Position numbers and translations under genes: made by a program. Under the pieces are notes generated by a model that was not told the DNA's origin, ran no database searches, and saw only the letters and a list, made by a program, of their open reading frames with translations. From Leptospiraceae bacterium (GTDB lineage Bacteria; Spirochaetota; Leptospiria; Leptospirales; Leptospiraceae), in contig JACKPC010000005.1 in NCBI GenBank assembly GCA_024233835.1, positions 248,001-312,000 on the forward strand: a stretch of DNA of 64,000 nt. Direction: 5' to 3'. Shown one piece after another: positions 1 through 6,923 of the stretch; position 1 is the first letter of the stretch; each line of letters starts with the position of its first letter.

Positions 1-160
1 CAGCCAATTCAGGTTTTTTGCAAAGTTCCATAAAGCTATATTTTTTTCTCAAACTTTGGTAATGCTTGTGATACCTTCCTGCCTGTCTCATCATCCAGAT
101 AGGTGGTATATTTTGTGCTTCTCGATTTAAGGCACGGCTATATCTTTCATTTCTAATCAT
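1..160 (-). CDS. hemE: Uroporphyrinogen decarboxylase, N-terminal part (cut by window edge)
   Basis: Reading leftward from an ATG at 160, the first 53 codons contain IWMMRQAGRY at about residues 21-30, followed by LRKKYSFMELCKKPELA. This is the active-site N-terminus of HemE, which removes four carboxyl groups from uroporphyrinogen III to give coproporphyrinogen III. The start ATG shares one base with the TAA stop of the upstream response regulator (TAATG), so the genes are probably co-translated. The remaining roughly 290 codons lie outside the window. Family assignment is strong; integrity of the rest cannot be judged. Confidence 0.9.
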   Translation of the reverse strand, partial: MIRNERYSRALNREAQNIPPIWMMRQAGRYHKHYQSLRKKYSFMELCKKPELA

Positions 161-858
161 TAATGTATCTCTCCTATCCATCGGTATCCAACACCCCGAA
201 CAGACTGAATTGCTTCCTGTCCATTTTCTCCAAATATTTGGCGAAGACGAACAATGGCATTATCGATGGTTCGGTTGGTTGGAAAACTATCTTCTCCCCA
301 AAGCTTATCTAAAATTTCATCCCTACTGACAACCCTATGCTTCTGGGAAATTAAAAGGGCAAGTAGGTTCATGTCCCTTACGGCTAATCTCTGTAAAGGC
401 TTATCTTTTTCCTGAATTGTATAAGATTTAAAATCTATAGTAAAATTCTTATATTCAATAGAGCGCTGAAAAGCTAAAGCTTCATACACATGCCTGTGGG
501 CGTCTAAAACATGTTTTACTCTTAACAAAAGTTCTTTTAAGTGAAAGGGTTTCGGTATAAATTCCTCAGCTCCCAATTCAAAACCCCTTAGTCGATCCTG
601 AGCGCCTGCAACTGCGGTTAAAAAAAGAAATGGAGGAGGGTTTGGCTTCTGTCCCAATTCTTTAGCCAGCTCAAACCCTGAACCATCCGGAAGACCTACA
701 TCTAATATAAGAAGATCAGGAAATCCCATTTGTAATTCTTTTCTGGCATTTTCTAAAGATTCAACCCAGCTAATATCATAACCTTCTTTTTTTAGTCTAT
801 CTTTAAGTGTAGCACCTAAAGACCTGTCATCCTCTACCAATAAAAGTTTGGGGCTCAA
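160..858 (-). CDS. hemR: OmpR/PhoB-type response regulator of the haem locus (HemR-like)
   Basis: A 232-residue receiver plus winged-helix regulator. The receiver has the acidic pair in VEDD (residues 8-11), the phospho-acceptor Asp53 in LILDVGLPDG, Thr in LFLTA and Lys in PKPF. Residues about 130-232 form the DNA-binding wing, ending SVRGVGYRW. It overlaps the kinase gene upstream by 4 bases and hemE downstream by 1 base. Leptospira is known to carry HemKR, a two-component pair embedded in the hem genes that activates haem synthesis and represses haem oxygenase. The identical placement here (hemL-kinase-regulator-hemE) is why I use the name; orthology was not tested by alignment. Confidence 0.85.
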   Translation of the reverse strand: MSPKLLLVEDDRSLGATLKDRLKKEGYDISWVESLENARKELQMGFPDLLILDVGLPDGSGFELAKELGQKPNPPPFLFLTAVAGAQDRLRGFELGAEEFIPKPFHLKELLLRVKHVLDAHRHVYEALAFQRSIEYKNFTIDFKSYTIQEKDKPLQRLAVRDMNLLALLISQKHRVVSRDEILDKLWGEDSFPTNRTIDNAIVRLRQIFGENGQEAIQSVRGVGYRWIGEIH

Positions 859-1778
859 GATACTCTCTCCGCATGAGAAGGTAAATGCAATATGGTAACA
901 AATCCTGATGACTCAGCATTGAAGAACGTGGCTTCTCCGCCCATTTTTTTCATAAGTGTCTTGACCAGATACAAACCGATACCACTACCGCTGGAGCTTC
1001 CATGTCGCATAAAAGGTTTTCCTAAATTTTTAATATTCCCTTTAAATCCAATTCCATTATCTTTAATTTCTATTTCGATTTTTCCATAATTCTTGTTTAT
1101 GTTTATCCATATTTTACTTGCTTTTCCATGAAGAAGGGCGTTTTCTATCAAATTTTTTAATATGCTTTCTATAGCACGCTTATCTATATAAGCCGAAAAA
1201 AAAGAATCTGATATATGAAAGCTTAATTCCGGGTAATAATAAGAAAGGTGTTTCAATAAACTTTCTAAATTAGTATCTTCAAAAAAAAGAGTTTCTTCCC
1301 GGTTTAAACTGGCCAGATAGAGTGCCTTATCCATTTGCAGCTCCAGTCTTTGAGAATTTTCAAGCAGACGAGTTAAAAGTTCCTTATGTTCAGAATCGAA
1401 CAAATCTTCCTGAAGACTTTCTACCTGTAAACGAATGCTGGCAAGAGGAGTTTTCATTTCATGGCTAACCGTACTAAAGAATTCCTTTAAAACCCTGGTG
1501 TTTTGCATATCCCTATAAGATAAATAGATTAAGGTAATTCCTCCGGTACCCAGAAGTAAGAGAAAAAAACCCCCTTCCGTTGTAATCATCAGACTGTAAC
1601 GCTTCAACCTCTGCTGACTTTCCTTAGCAATGTTTCCTCCCAGAGCTTCCTGTAGCGCAAAGACCAATTTGGCCTGACGAAGACCGATTATCATCCACCA
1701 AAACCCTAAAGATAAGGTTAAGAGTAACCAGGCAGAGGCTGCAATAAGGCGGAAATAGTAAGTAAGGAAAGCTTTCAT
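855..1778 (-). CDS. hemK: Membrane histidine kinase of the haem locus (HemK-like sensor)
   Basis: A 307-residue sensor kinase with two membrane segments (about residues 13-32 and 70-88) and a short, roughly 35-residue extracytoplasmic loop. This leaves little room for a classical ligand-binding domain. The H-box is FFSTVSHEMKTPLASI with His106. It is followed by an N-box (NLIENALLHG), G1 (DNGIGFKG) and G2 (GSGIGLYLV). The start is 3 bases after the hemL stop and the end overlaps the regulator by 4 bases, so all are one transcript. By position it is the likely partner of the adjacent regulator. The name hemK here means the Leptospira sensor kinase, not the release-factor methylase also called HemK. 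Confidence 0.83.
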   Translation of the reverse strand: MKAFLTYYFRLIAASAWLLLTLSLGFWWMIIGLRQAKLVFALQEALGGNIAKESQQRLKRYSLMITTEGGFFLLLLGTGGITLIYLSYRDMQNTRVLKEFFSTVSHEMKTPLASIRLQVESLQEDLFDSEHKELLTRLLENSQRLELQMDKALYLASLNREETLFFEDTNLESLLKHLSYYYPELSFHISDSFFSAYIDKRAIESILKNLIENALLHGKASKIWININKNYGKIEIEIKDNGIGFKGNIKNLGKPFMRHGSSSGSGIGLYLVKTLMKKMGGEATFFNAESSGFVTILHLPSHAERVS

Positions 1779-1781
1779 AAA

Positions 1782-3053
1782 CTATAGATTCAGTGACTCC
1801 GCCAATTCTAAAGTTTTATCTAATACACTGTTATCATGAGCCAGAGACAGAAAACCAACCTCATAACCGGAAGGAGCGAGGTAAACGCCTTTTTTCAGCA
1901 TTGAGTGAAAAAGGGTGGCAAACTTTTCTTTATGACCCTCAGGAATTTCAGAGATATTGCGAATAGGCATATCGGCATTCGCATAGAACCAGAAAAGAGA
2001 AGAAAAATTTGCCTTATCCCAAATTTTGTCTTTTTTATTTAAGATTGTAAGTAGACTATCTGTAAATTGTTTTGTTCTGGATTCAAGAATAGAATGTACA
2101 TTTTCGCGTTTCAATTTTTTCAAACTCGCAAGACCGGCTCGCATACCTATAGGGTTGGCACTTAAGGTTCCTGCTTGATATACAGGCCCGGAAGGAGCTA
2201 CCATATCCATTAATTCTTTTTTTCCGGCATAAGCTCCAACCGGAAAGCCTCCTCCAATAATCTTACCATAAGTAACCAGATCAGGTTTTTCTTTAAAAAA
2301 TTCTGCCATACCCCTAAAATGCACCCGAAAACCGGAAATCACTTCATCAAAAATTACAAGAGTGCCATGCTTTCTTGCCAGTTCGAATACCTTATTTATA
2401 AACTCATCTCGTTGTATAAGGAGGCCGTAATTTGCGGGAAGGGGTTCAATAATAACGCAGGCAATTTCGTTTCCCTGCCTCTCAAATAGTTCCTGTAAGG
2501 CTTTTTCATCATTCAATGGAAGAACAAGTGTTTGGCTGGCAATCACAGAACCTATTCCGGCACTATCTGAACTGGCTTCTCCGGCAAGACCTGAACCGGA
2601 TTTGACGAGTAGGGGATCGGAGTGTCCATGATAGCAGCCATCAAATTTCAGAACCTTATCCCTACCGGTGGCCGCTCTGGCTACGCGAAGTGCAGACATA
2701 ACAGCTTCCGTCCCGGAGGAAACAAAGCGAATTTTCTCCACCCAGGGAATTTCAGATACGATATATTCAGCGAGCTCAAGAGAGTAAGGCTCACAGGCAC
2801 CAAAACTCCAGGCCAGTTCTATGGTTTCCTTAACTACTTCTTCAATTTCCGGATCTCTATGTCCTAAAATTAAAGGCCCGAAGCTCATGCAGTAGTCGAT
2901 ATATTCCTTACCTTCGACATCATACAGATAGGGTCCCTTAGCACTTTTAAAAAAGATAGGGTTTCCACCCACACTTCTAAAGGAACGAACCGGGGAATGA
3001 ACCCCCCCCGGAGCCACTAATTTAGATCTTTCAAATAAGCTTATAGAATTCAT
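1782..3053 (-). CDS. hemL: Glutamate-1-semialdehyde 2,1-aminomutase
   Basis: PLP enzyme converting glutamate-1-semialdehyde to 5-aminolevulinate, the last step of the C5 route to haem. The 423 residues from the ATG at 3053 begin MNSISLFERSKLVAPGGVHSP, a standard GSA-aminomutase N-terminus. PLP motifs seen are SSGTEAV (about 112-118), DEVISGFR (about 236-243) and the Schiff-base Lys264 in TYGKIIGGGFPVGA. The reading frame stays open 40 codons further upstream, but that extension has no family similarity, and the ATG at 3053 is preceded by an AAGGGG ribosome site. First gene of the haem block and divergent from an SDR gene. Confidence 0.95.
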   Translation of the reverse strand: MNSISLFERSKLVAPGGVHSPVRSFRSVGGNPIFFKSAKGPYLYDVEGKEYIDYCMSFGPLILGHRDPEIEEVVKETIELAWSFGACEPYSLELAEYIVSEIPWVEKIRFVSSGTEAVMSALRVARAATGRDKVLKFDGCYHGHSDPLLVKSGSGLAGEASSDSAGIGSVIASQTLVLPLNDEKALQELFERQGNEIACVIIEPLPANYGLLIQRDEFINKVFELARKHGTLVIFDEVISGFRVHFRGMAEFFKEKPDLVTYGKIIGGGFPVGAYAGKKELMDMVAPSGPVYQAGTLSANPIGMRAGLASLKKLKRENVHSILESRTKQFTDSLLTILNKKDKIWDKANFSSLFWFYANADMPIRNISEIPEGHKEKFATLFHSMLKKGVYLAPSGYEVGFLSLAHDNSVLDKTLELAESLNL

Positions 3054-3164
3054 TATACCCCTTACAACCCTAGAAAAATAATAGGGCAGGATGGCAAGAT
3101 AAAAACCTTGCAAGGAAAAAGAAGCCGGTTTACAATGTTGAAAAATATAGATTTCGGTAAAAAT

Positions 3165-3956
3165 ATGAACCAAAAATTTTGGGAAGGAAAAGTAATTGTT
3201 ATAACCGGTAGCTCAAGTGGTATTGGTGCTGCTATAAGAGAGAAGCTTCAAACCGTAGACTGTAAAATATTTGCCATAGATTTAAAAGATACACAAATAA
3301 ATTCCACCTCTACGGCAAAAGTTACCCAGATCCAATGTGATATTAGCAAAGAAATGGAGATAGATGCTGTTTATAAAGTGATAGCGGATTCTGTAGATAA
3401 GGTAGATGTTTTTTTTAATAATGCAGGGATTACAGCTCATGGACGTTTTGATGAGATGGATATGAGCGTTTTTAAAAAAACATTTGATATAAACTTTTTT
3501 GGTGGTGTTTACCTTACTCGAAAACTTATAGAAATGATAAAAAAAGCCAGGGGAGCTATTATTAGCACTTCAACCGTTTCCGGTCTTTATGGAATACCGG
3601 GGCGTTCTGTATATTCATCATCGAAGTCTGCCTTACATGCTGTGTTTGAATCCATACGTATTGAACTTTCTGAGTTCGGAGTTCGATCCATTATTTTTTG
3701 TCCCCCTTACACTAAAACAAATCTAAGGACTTCAGGACTGGATTCCAGTGGAAAAACTTTGAACGAGGCGCAGCATGGAGGCAGGTTAAAGACACCCGAA
3801 GAAGTCGCAGAAAGGATGATAAAAGCAGTAGAAGATCCAAACGCCAGACTGGTTACCATGGATAGATCCGGGATTTTTGTAAAATGGATGAGACTTTTTG
3901 CTCCGGCTTTGCTGGAGAAAATTCTATTTAAAAAGCTCTATAAAGACTTCCACTAA
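3165..3956 (+). CDS. Short-chain dehydrogenase/reductase (SDR)
   Basis: NAD(P)-dependent oxidoreductase of the classical SDR type, 263 residues from the ATG at 3165. The Rossmann motif TGSSSGIG is at residues 14-21, NNAG follows later, and the catalytic Ser and Tyr-x3-Lys appear in STVSG...YSSSK. In-frame ATGs at 3108 and 3135 would add 10-19 residues; I chose 3165 because it places the glycine motif at the usual distance from the N-terminus, though no start has a strong ribosome site. The substrate is unknown. It diverges from hemL but nothing ties it to haem synthesis. The C-terminus has a hydrophobic stretch (about 230-250) that may associate with membrane. Confidence 0.85.
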   Translation: MNQKFWEGKVIVITGSSSGIGAAIREKLQTVDCKIFAIDLKDTQINSTSTAKVTQIQCDISKEMEIDAVYKVIADSVDKVDVFFNNAGITAHGRFDEMDMSVFKKTFDINFFGGVYLTRKLIEMIKKARGAIISTSTVSGLYGIPGRSVYSSSKSALHAVFESIRIELSEFGVRSIIFCPPYTKTNLRTSGLDSSGKTLNEAQHGGRLKTPEEVAERMIKAVEDPNARLVTMDRSGIFVKWMRLFAPALLEKILFKKLYKDFH

Positions 3957-4019
3957 AAAGGATGACAAAATGAGGCTATCTACAAAAACGGAATATAAAC
4001 TCAAAAAGTATAATAGGCT

Positions 4020-4205
4020 ATGACTCAGGAAGACTACATTAAAATAACAAATATAGAAAAAGCTACCAATTATATACAGGATAGAATCCGCGACCTGAAA
4101 CTTCGCAAGAAAGGAACCAATGAACTCGAGATATATTCGCTTTTAGCAGAAAGAGCAAGAGAAATTTTGTCTTTAGCTGAAGAATTAAGCTCTGTTGGAA
4201 AATGA
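4020..4205 (+). CDS. Small hypothetical protein, 61 residues
   Basis: Unrecognised 61-residue protein, rich in Lys, Glu and Leu, probably all helical, with no signal peptide. It lies 63 bases after the SDR gene and ends 27 bases before a perfect 13-bp hairpin, so it would be the last gene of that transcript. Heptad-like spacing of Leu/Ile (IQDRIRDLKL, LLAERAREILSLAEEL) suggests a short helical hairpin. The position before the terminator supports a real gene; the lack of a clear ribosome site weakens it. An opposite-strand ORF of the same length is rejected because it runs through the hairpin. Confidence 0.5.
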   Translation: MTQEDYIKITNIEKATNYIQDRIRDLKLRKKGTNELEIYSLLAERAREILSLAEELSSVGK

Positions 4206-4232
4206 AGATACTAAATGTTTTTTCATCCCAAT

Positions 4233-4264
4233 ACCTGTAGCATAACATAACTTATGCTACAGGT
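4233..4264 (+). terminator. Perfect 13-bp stem-loop, probable terminator of the SDR transcript
   Basis: The arm ACCTGTAGCATAA (4233-4245) and its exact complement (4252-4264) enclose a 6-base loop. A T-run (gttttt) follows about 10 bases later on the plus strand. It lies between the small gene ending at 4205 and the sigma factor gene at 4457. The rest of 4206-4456 is AT-rich, with no ORF that I can support and presumably the promoter of the sigma factor operon. Confidence 0.75.
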
Positions 4265-4456
4265 AGTTACCTGTTTTTGTAAAAAGAAATTGCCAGATTA
4301 CTCCTGATTATTATTTCTAAAATCAAGATATTTTTTTAGGTTTTAAAGAAAAAAAAAGATAGGAGGAAAAATATAGTTCACTGAATTGTCTAAAGAACTA
4401 AGAAGAGTTCAAATTTTGTCTTGAAAAACATTTAGAGGCATGTTCTGCTTGTTTGG

Positions 4457-4975
4457 ATGCAAGACGAGATTGCAATGGAGGAACTATATCAGAAATACTG
4501 TAAAAGGATCTTTGATTATCTTTATAAATATACAGGTAATGAAGAAACTGCTATGGATTTAATGCAGGATACTTTTACAAATTTCTTCCGAATTTATGGA
4601 AAAAGTAATCTTCCAGAAGATAAATCCATTATGTTGTTATACACCATTGCAAAAAATAGCTCTATAAACTACAGTAAAAAGTTTTCAACACGGAAAGAGC
4701 TTTCTGTAGTAGATACGGATTATTATGGGAGCCAGAAGAACTCTTTTGAAAAAAAAGAAGAGTTAAAGGATATGGAGCAAAAACTCAGGGACTGTCTTCT
4801 TTTATTACCAGAAGAACAGAGGACTGCAATTATCTTAAAAAATATGGAAGGCATGACTTTATCACAGATTTCAGACATCATGAATTTATCTATATCGACT
4901 ATATCCAGACTTGTGGTTAAAGCAACAGCCAGGCTAATAGAATTGGCAGAAGAAAGAGAAATTTTTCCTGATTGA
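4457..4975 (+). CDS. ECF-type RNA polymerase sigma factor
   Basis: A 172-residue sigma-70 family protein with only regions 2 and 4. Region 2 (about 8-75) holds YQKYCKRIFDYLYKYTGNEETAMDLMQDTF. Region 4 (about 112-165) holds LPEEQRTAIILKNMEGMTLSQISDIMNLSISTISRL, a helix-turn-helix for the -35 element. The next gene 13 bases downstream encodes a single-pass membrane protein with a FecR domain. That is the usual position for an anti-sigma or signal-transfer partner, so this is probably a cell-envelope-responsive ECF system. No classical zinc anti-sigma motif is seen in the neighbours. Confidence 0.88.
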   Translation: MQDEIAMEELYQKYCKRIFDYLYKYTGNEETAMDLMQDTFTNFFRIYGKSNLPEDKSIMLLYTIAKNSSINYSKKFSTRKELSVVDTDYYGSQKNSFEKKEELKDMEQKLRDCLLLLPEEQRTAIILKNMEGMTLSQISDIMNLSISTISRLVVKATARLIELAEEREIFPD

Positions 4976-4988
4976 GTAAGGCAGAGTT

Positions 4989-6002
4989 ATGAAAAAGGAA
5001 AGTACAGAAAAAATTGAGAAGAAGGTAGCAGAGTATATTCAGGGCTCAGGTACGAATGAATACTCCAGGAAAGTTGAATTAATAGAAAGGCTCTTGAAGA
5101 AACAAGTTGAACCTAAAACGAGTTCTTTCCCTGAAGCAAAAGAACTCTGGAAGCGAGCCTATCCGGAAGAAGTGAATCCTAAGCTTAGAATTCTTCCTTT
5201 TCAAATATATCGAAATGTTGCTGCCATTGCTGCGGGAATAGCCCTACTCTTTTCCGGTTCGTTTTTTCTTCTTTCTATTCTGCAAAATCCCACTACAAAA
5301 AATCAGAAACTTGCAGCTCAGGATAAAGCTCAATTTATGGTTATAGAAGGAGAGCTTTATAGAAATTTTACGGGCAAACGTTTGTCCGAATCTGATTCTT
5401 TTTTCCATGCGGAACTGGTTTCTACTCATAAACAAAAAGCCAGGGTTCAATTGGGTGATGGAAAATTTGTAAGATTAAGTCAGCATACAGAATTGCAGAT
5501 TTTCAAAAAGGATGATGAATTAAGAGTCATTTTAATAAAAGGAGAGGCTTTCTTTACCATTAATAAATTAAAAAAAGCAGAACAATTTATTGTAAGTGCC
5601 AATGAATTGCTGGCAGAGGTAAGAGGAACCAAATTTTTAGTTAGAACTCGAGCTGAGCAACATACAGAAATACATGTCTATGAAGGTTCTGTTGCGGTAT
5701 TCTCAAAAAAATCTTCTACAGAAAAAGTCCTATATAGGGGTGAAGGCATTGAAATTGATAAAGACCAAAATCTAAAAAGTAAGAACTTTCTGGTTGCAAA
5801 ATCAAGAACCGGAAAAACTACTTCTCCGGAAGATTTATTATATGAAAGATACAAGCGTCTTGAAAAAATCATTCTTAAAAATGGAACAGAATACAGGGGT
5901 GTGATTGTTGACATGAACCCAAATTATGTAGAAATGGAAACTGTAGAAGGAAGAAAGAAAATCGCCAGAAGTCAAATAAAGAAACAAATTTTATTAAAAT
6001 AA
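4989..6002 (+). CDS. Membrane-anchored FecR-domain protein (probable sigma-factor partner)
   Basis: A 337-residue protein in three parts. A cytoplasmic head of about 72 residues resembles the short N-terminal part of FecR/anti-sigma regulators. One membrane helix spans about 75-98. A periplasmic FecR domain covers about 130-255, containing VRLSQHTELQIF and AEVRGTKFLVRT. The last 50 residues (from about 288) form a separate module with the pattern IILKNGTEYRGVI...METVEGRKKIARSQIKK, which recurs in the next gene and in the protein at 24628. It probably senses or relays an envelope signal to the ECF factor encoded just upstream. The role as anti-sigma is inferred from order and topology only. 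Confidence 0.8.
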   Translation: MKKESTEKIEKKVAEYIQGSGTNEYSRKVELIERLLKKQVEPKTSSFPEAKELWKRAYPEEVNPKLRILPFQIYRNVAAIAAGIALLFSGSFFLLSILQNPTTKNQKLAAQDKAQFMVIEGELYRNFTGKRLSESDSFFHAELVSTHKQKARVQLGDGKFVRLSQHTELQIFKKDDELRVILIKGEAFFTINKLKKAEQFIVSANELLAEVRGTKFLVRTRAEQHTEIHVYEGSVAVFSKKSSTEKVLYRGEGIEIDKDQNLKSKNFLVAKSRTGKTTSPEDLLYERYKRLEKIILKNGTEYRGVIVDMNPNYVEMETVEGRKKIARSQIKKQILLK

Positions 6003-6017
6003 TTCAGGGAGGAATTC

Positions 6018-6857
6018 ATGAAACAATTGAAATCAGTTTATTTATTTATAATTATCTTTGCTGTATTATTTCAATGCAAAGGAAAAAATGAAGAACCTAA
6101 TATTTTTAGGGCCCGAGTTAGTTTTATACAGGGTACGATTACTGTTACTTCTGAGAACGGTATGCAAAAGAAAATTAGCATTGGCTCAAGCCTCGAAGAA
6201 AAAGATAAAATTGAAACAGGAAAAGATTCCTATCTGGAATTATTATTAGTATCGGGTGCCAAAATCAGGCTTAAATCCCAAACGAATCTTGTTTTACAAG
6301 AACTATCTCCGGATAAGAAAAATACTGAATTAAAATTATTAAATGGAACTCTTATCTCAACAGTTAACAAAAAAAATAAAGAGGAATCATTCAAGGTAGA
6401 AACACCAACTGCTGTAGCGGGTGTTAGGGGCACACTGTTTCTTATAAAAGTTGAGACAAAAGATGGAGAAATCCGAACTCAACTGGGAGTAAAAGAAGGT
6501 CAGGTAGTTATCAATGGAATTAACAAAAGTCTGGAAGAAATCGTTGTTCAGGCCAATGAGGAAGTCGTTGAAGTCCAGAATCAGAAATTCGAAAAACGTA
6601 GCTTAAATGCCTCATTGGAACGCGAATTTTCTTTTGCTGAAGAAGATGATAATACAATAAAGTTTTATGGAGAGAAATCTACGGAAGAAATGATCCGTAA
6701 AAAATACAAAAAGTTAGAAGTCATCACTCTTTCAGATGGTACAAAGTTAAGGGGAGTCATAAGTTCTATGGGAGAAAAAGAGATTACAATCGAAACCCCG
6801 GAAGGTACTGCGATTATTCCCCGTGAAAAACTGGCAAAACAGGAGATGGCAAAGTAA
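6018..6857 (+). CDS. FecR-domain lipoprotein
   Basis: A 279-residue protein with a lipoprotein signal (hydrophobic residues 7-18, lipobox VLFQC, lipidated Cys20). The FecR-like domain spans about 32-180: ARVSFIQGTITV, SGAKIRLKSQTNLVL, TAVAGVRGTLFLI. The last 50 residues repeat the NG/DG-T-x-LRGVI...TPEGTAIIPREKL module of the preceding protein. It has no helical head, so it cannot touch the sigma factor directly; it may be an outer-membrane or periplasmic partner of the membrane FecR protein. A GGAGGAATTC ribosome site precedes the ATG, 15 bases after the preceding stop. Confidence 0.82.
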   Translation: MKQLKSVYLFIIIFAVLFQCKGKNEEPNIFRARVSFIQGTITVTSENGMQKKISIGSSLEEKDKIETGKDSYLELLLVSGAKIRLKSQTNLVLQELSPDKKNTELKLLNGTLISTVNKKNKEESFKVETPTAVAGVRGTLFLIKVETKDGEIRTQLGVKEGQVVINGINKSLEEIVVQANEEVVEVQNQKFEKRSLNASLEREFSFAEEDDNTIKFYGEKSTEEMIRKKYKKLEVITLSDGTKLRGVISSMGEKEITIETPEGTAIIPREKLAKQEMAK

Positions 6858-6868
6858 GAAATTCCTAT

Positions 6869-6923
6869 TTACACCTGTAAGGAGACTTATTTTTTGGAAA
6901 CATGAGTTTCTTCACAGGTGTAA
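6869..6923 (+). promoter_or_regulatory. Inverted repeat enclosing the ribosome site and start codon of the phosphodiesterase gene
   Basis: TTACACCTGT (6869-6878) is exactly complementary to ACAGGTGTAA (6914-6923). Between them lie the AAGGAG ribosome-binding sequence and the ATG at 6902. Inside the loop a smaller hairpin, GAAAC-ATGA-GTTTC (6897-6910), puts the start codon in its own tetraloop. If it folds in mRNA it would hide the initiation region, which suggests translational control. An alternative is an operator. Seen by eye only, no folding energy computed. Confidence 0.45.

Noticed and set aside
3054..3164. Hem-box (TGACA-N6-TGACA) in the hemL-SDR gap
   Set aside because: I looked for it on both strands and found no such pair.
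3054..3173. Forty-codon N-terminal extension of hemL
   Set aside because: The frame is open, but the added residues have no family similarity, and the ATG at 3053 has a good ribosome site.
4395..4410. GAACT-N6-AGTTC dyad before the sigma factor gene
   Set aside because: Five-base arms are expected by chance in this composition.
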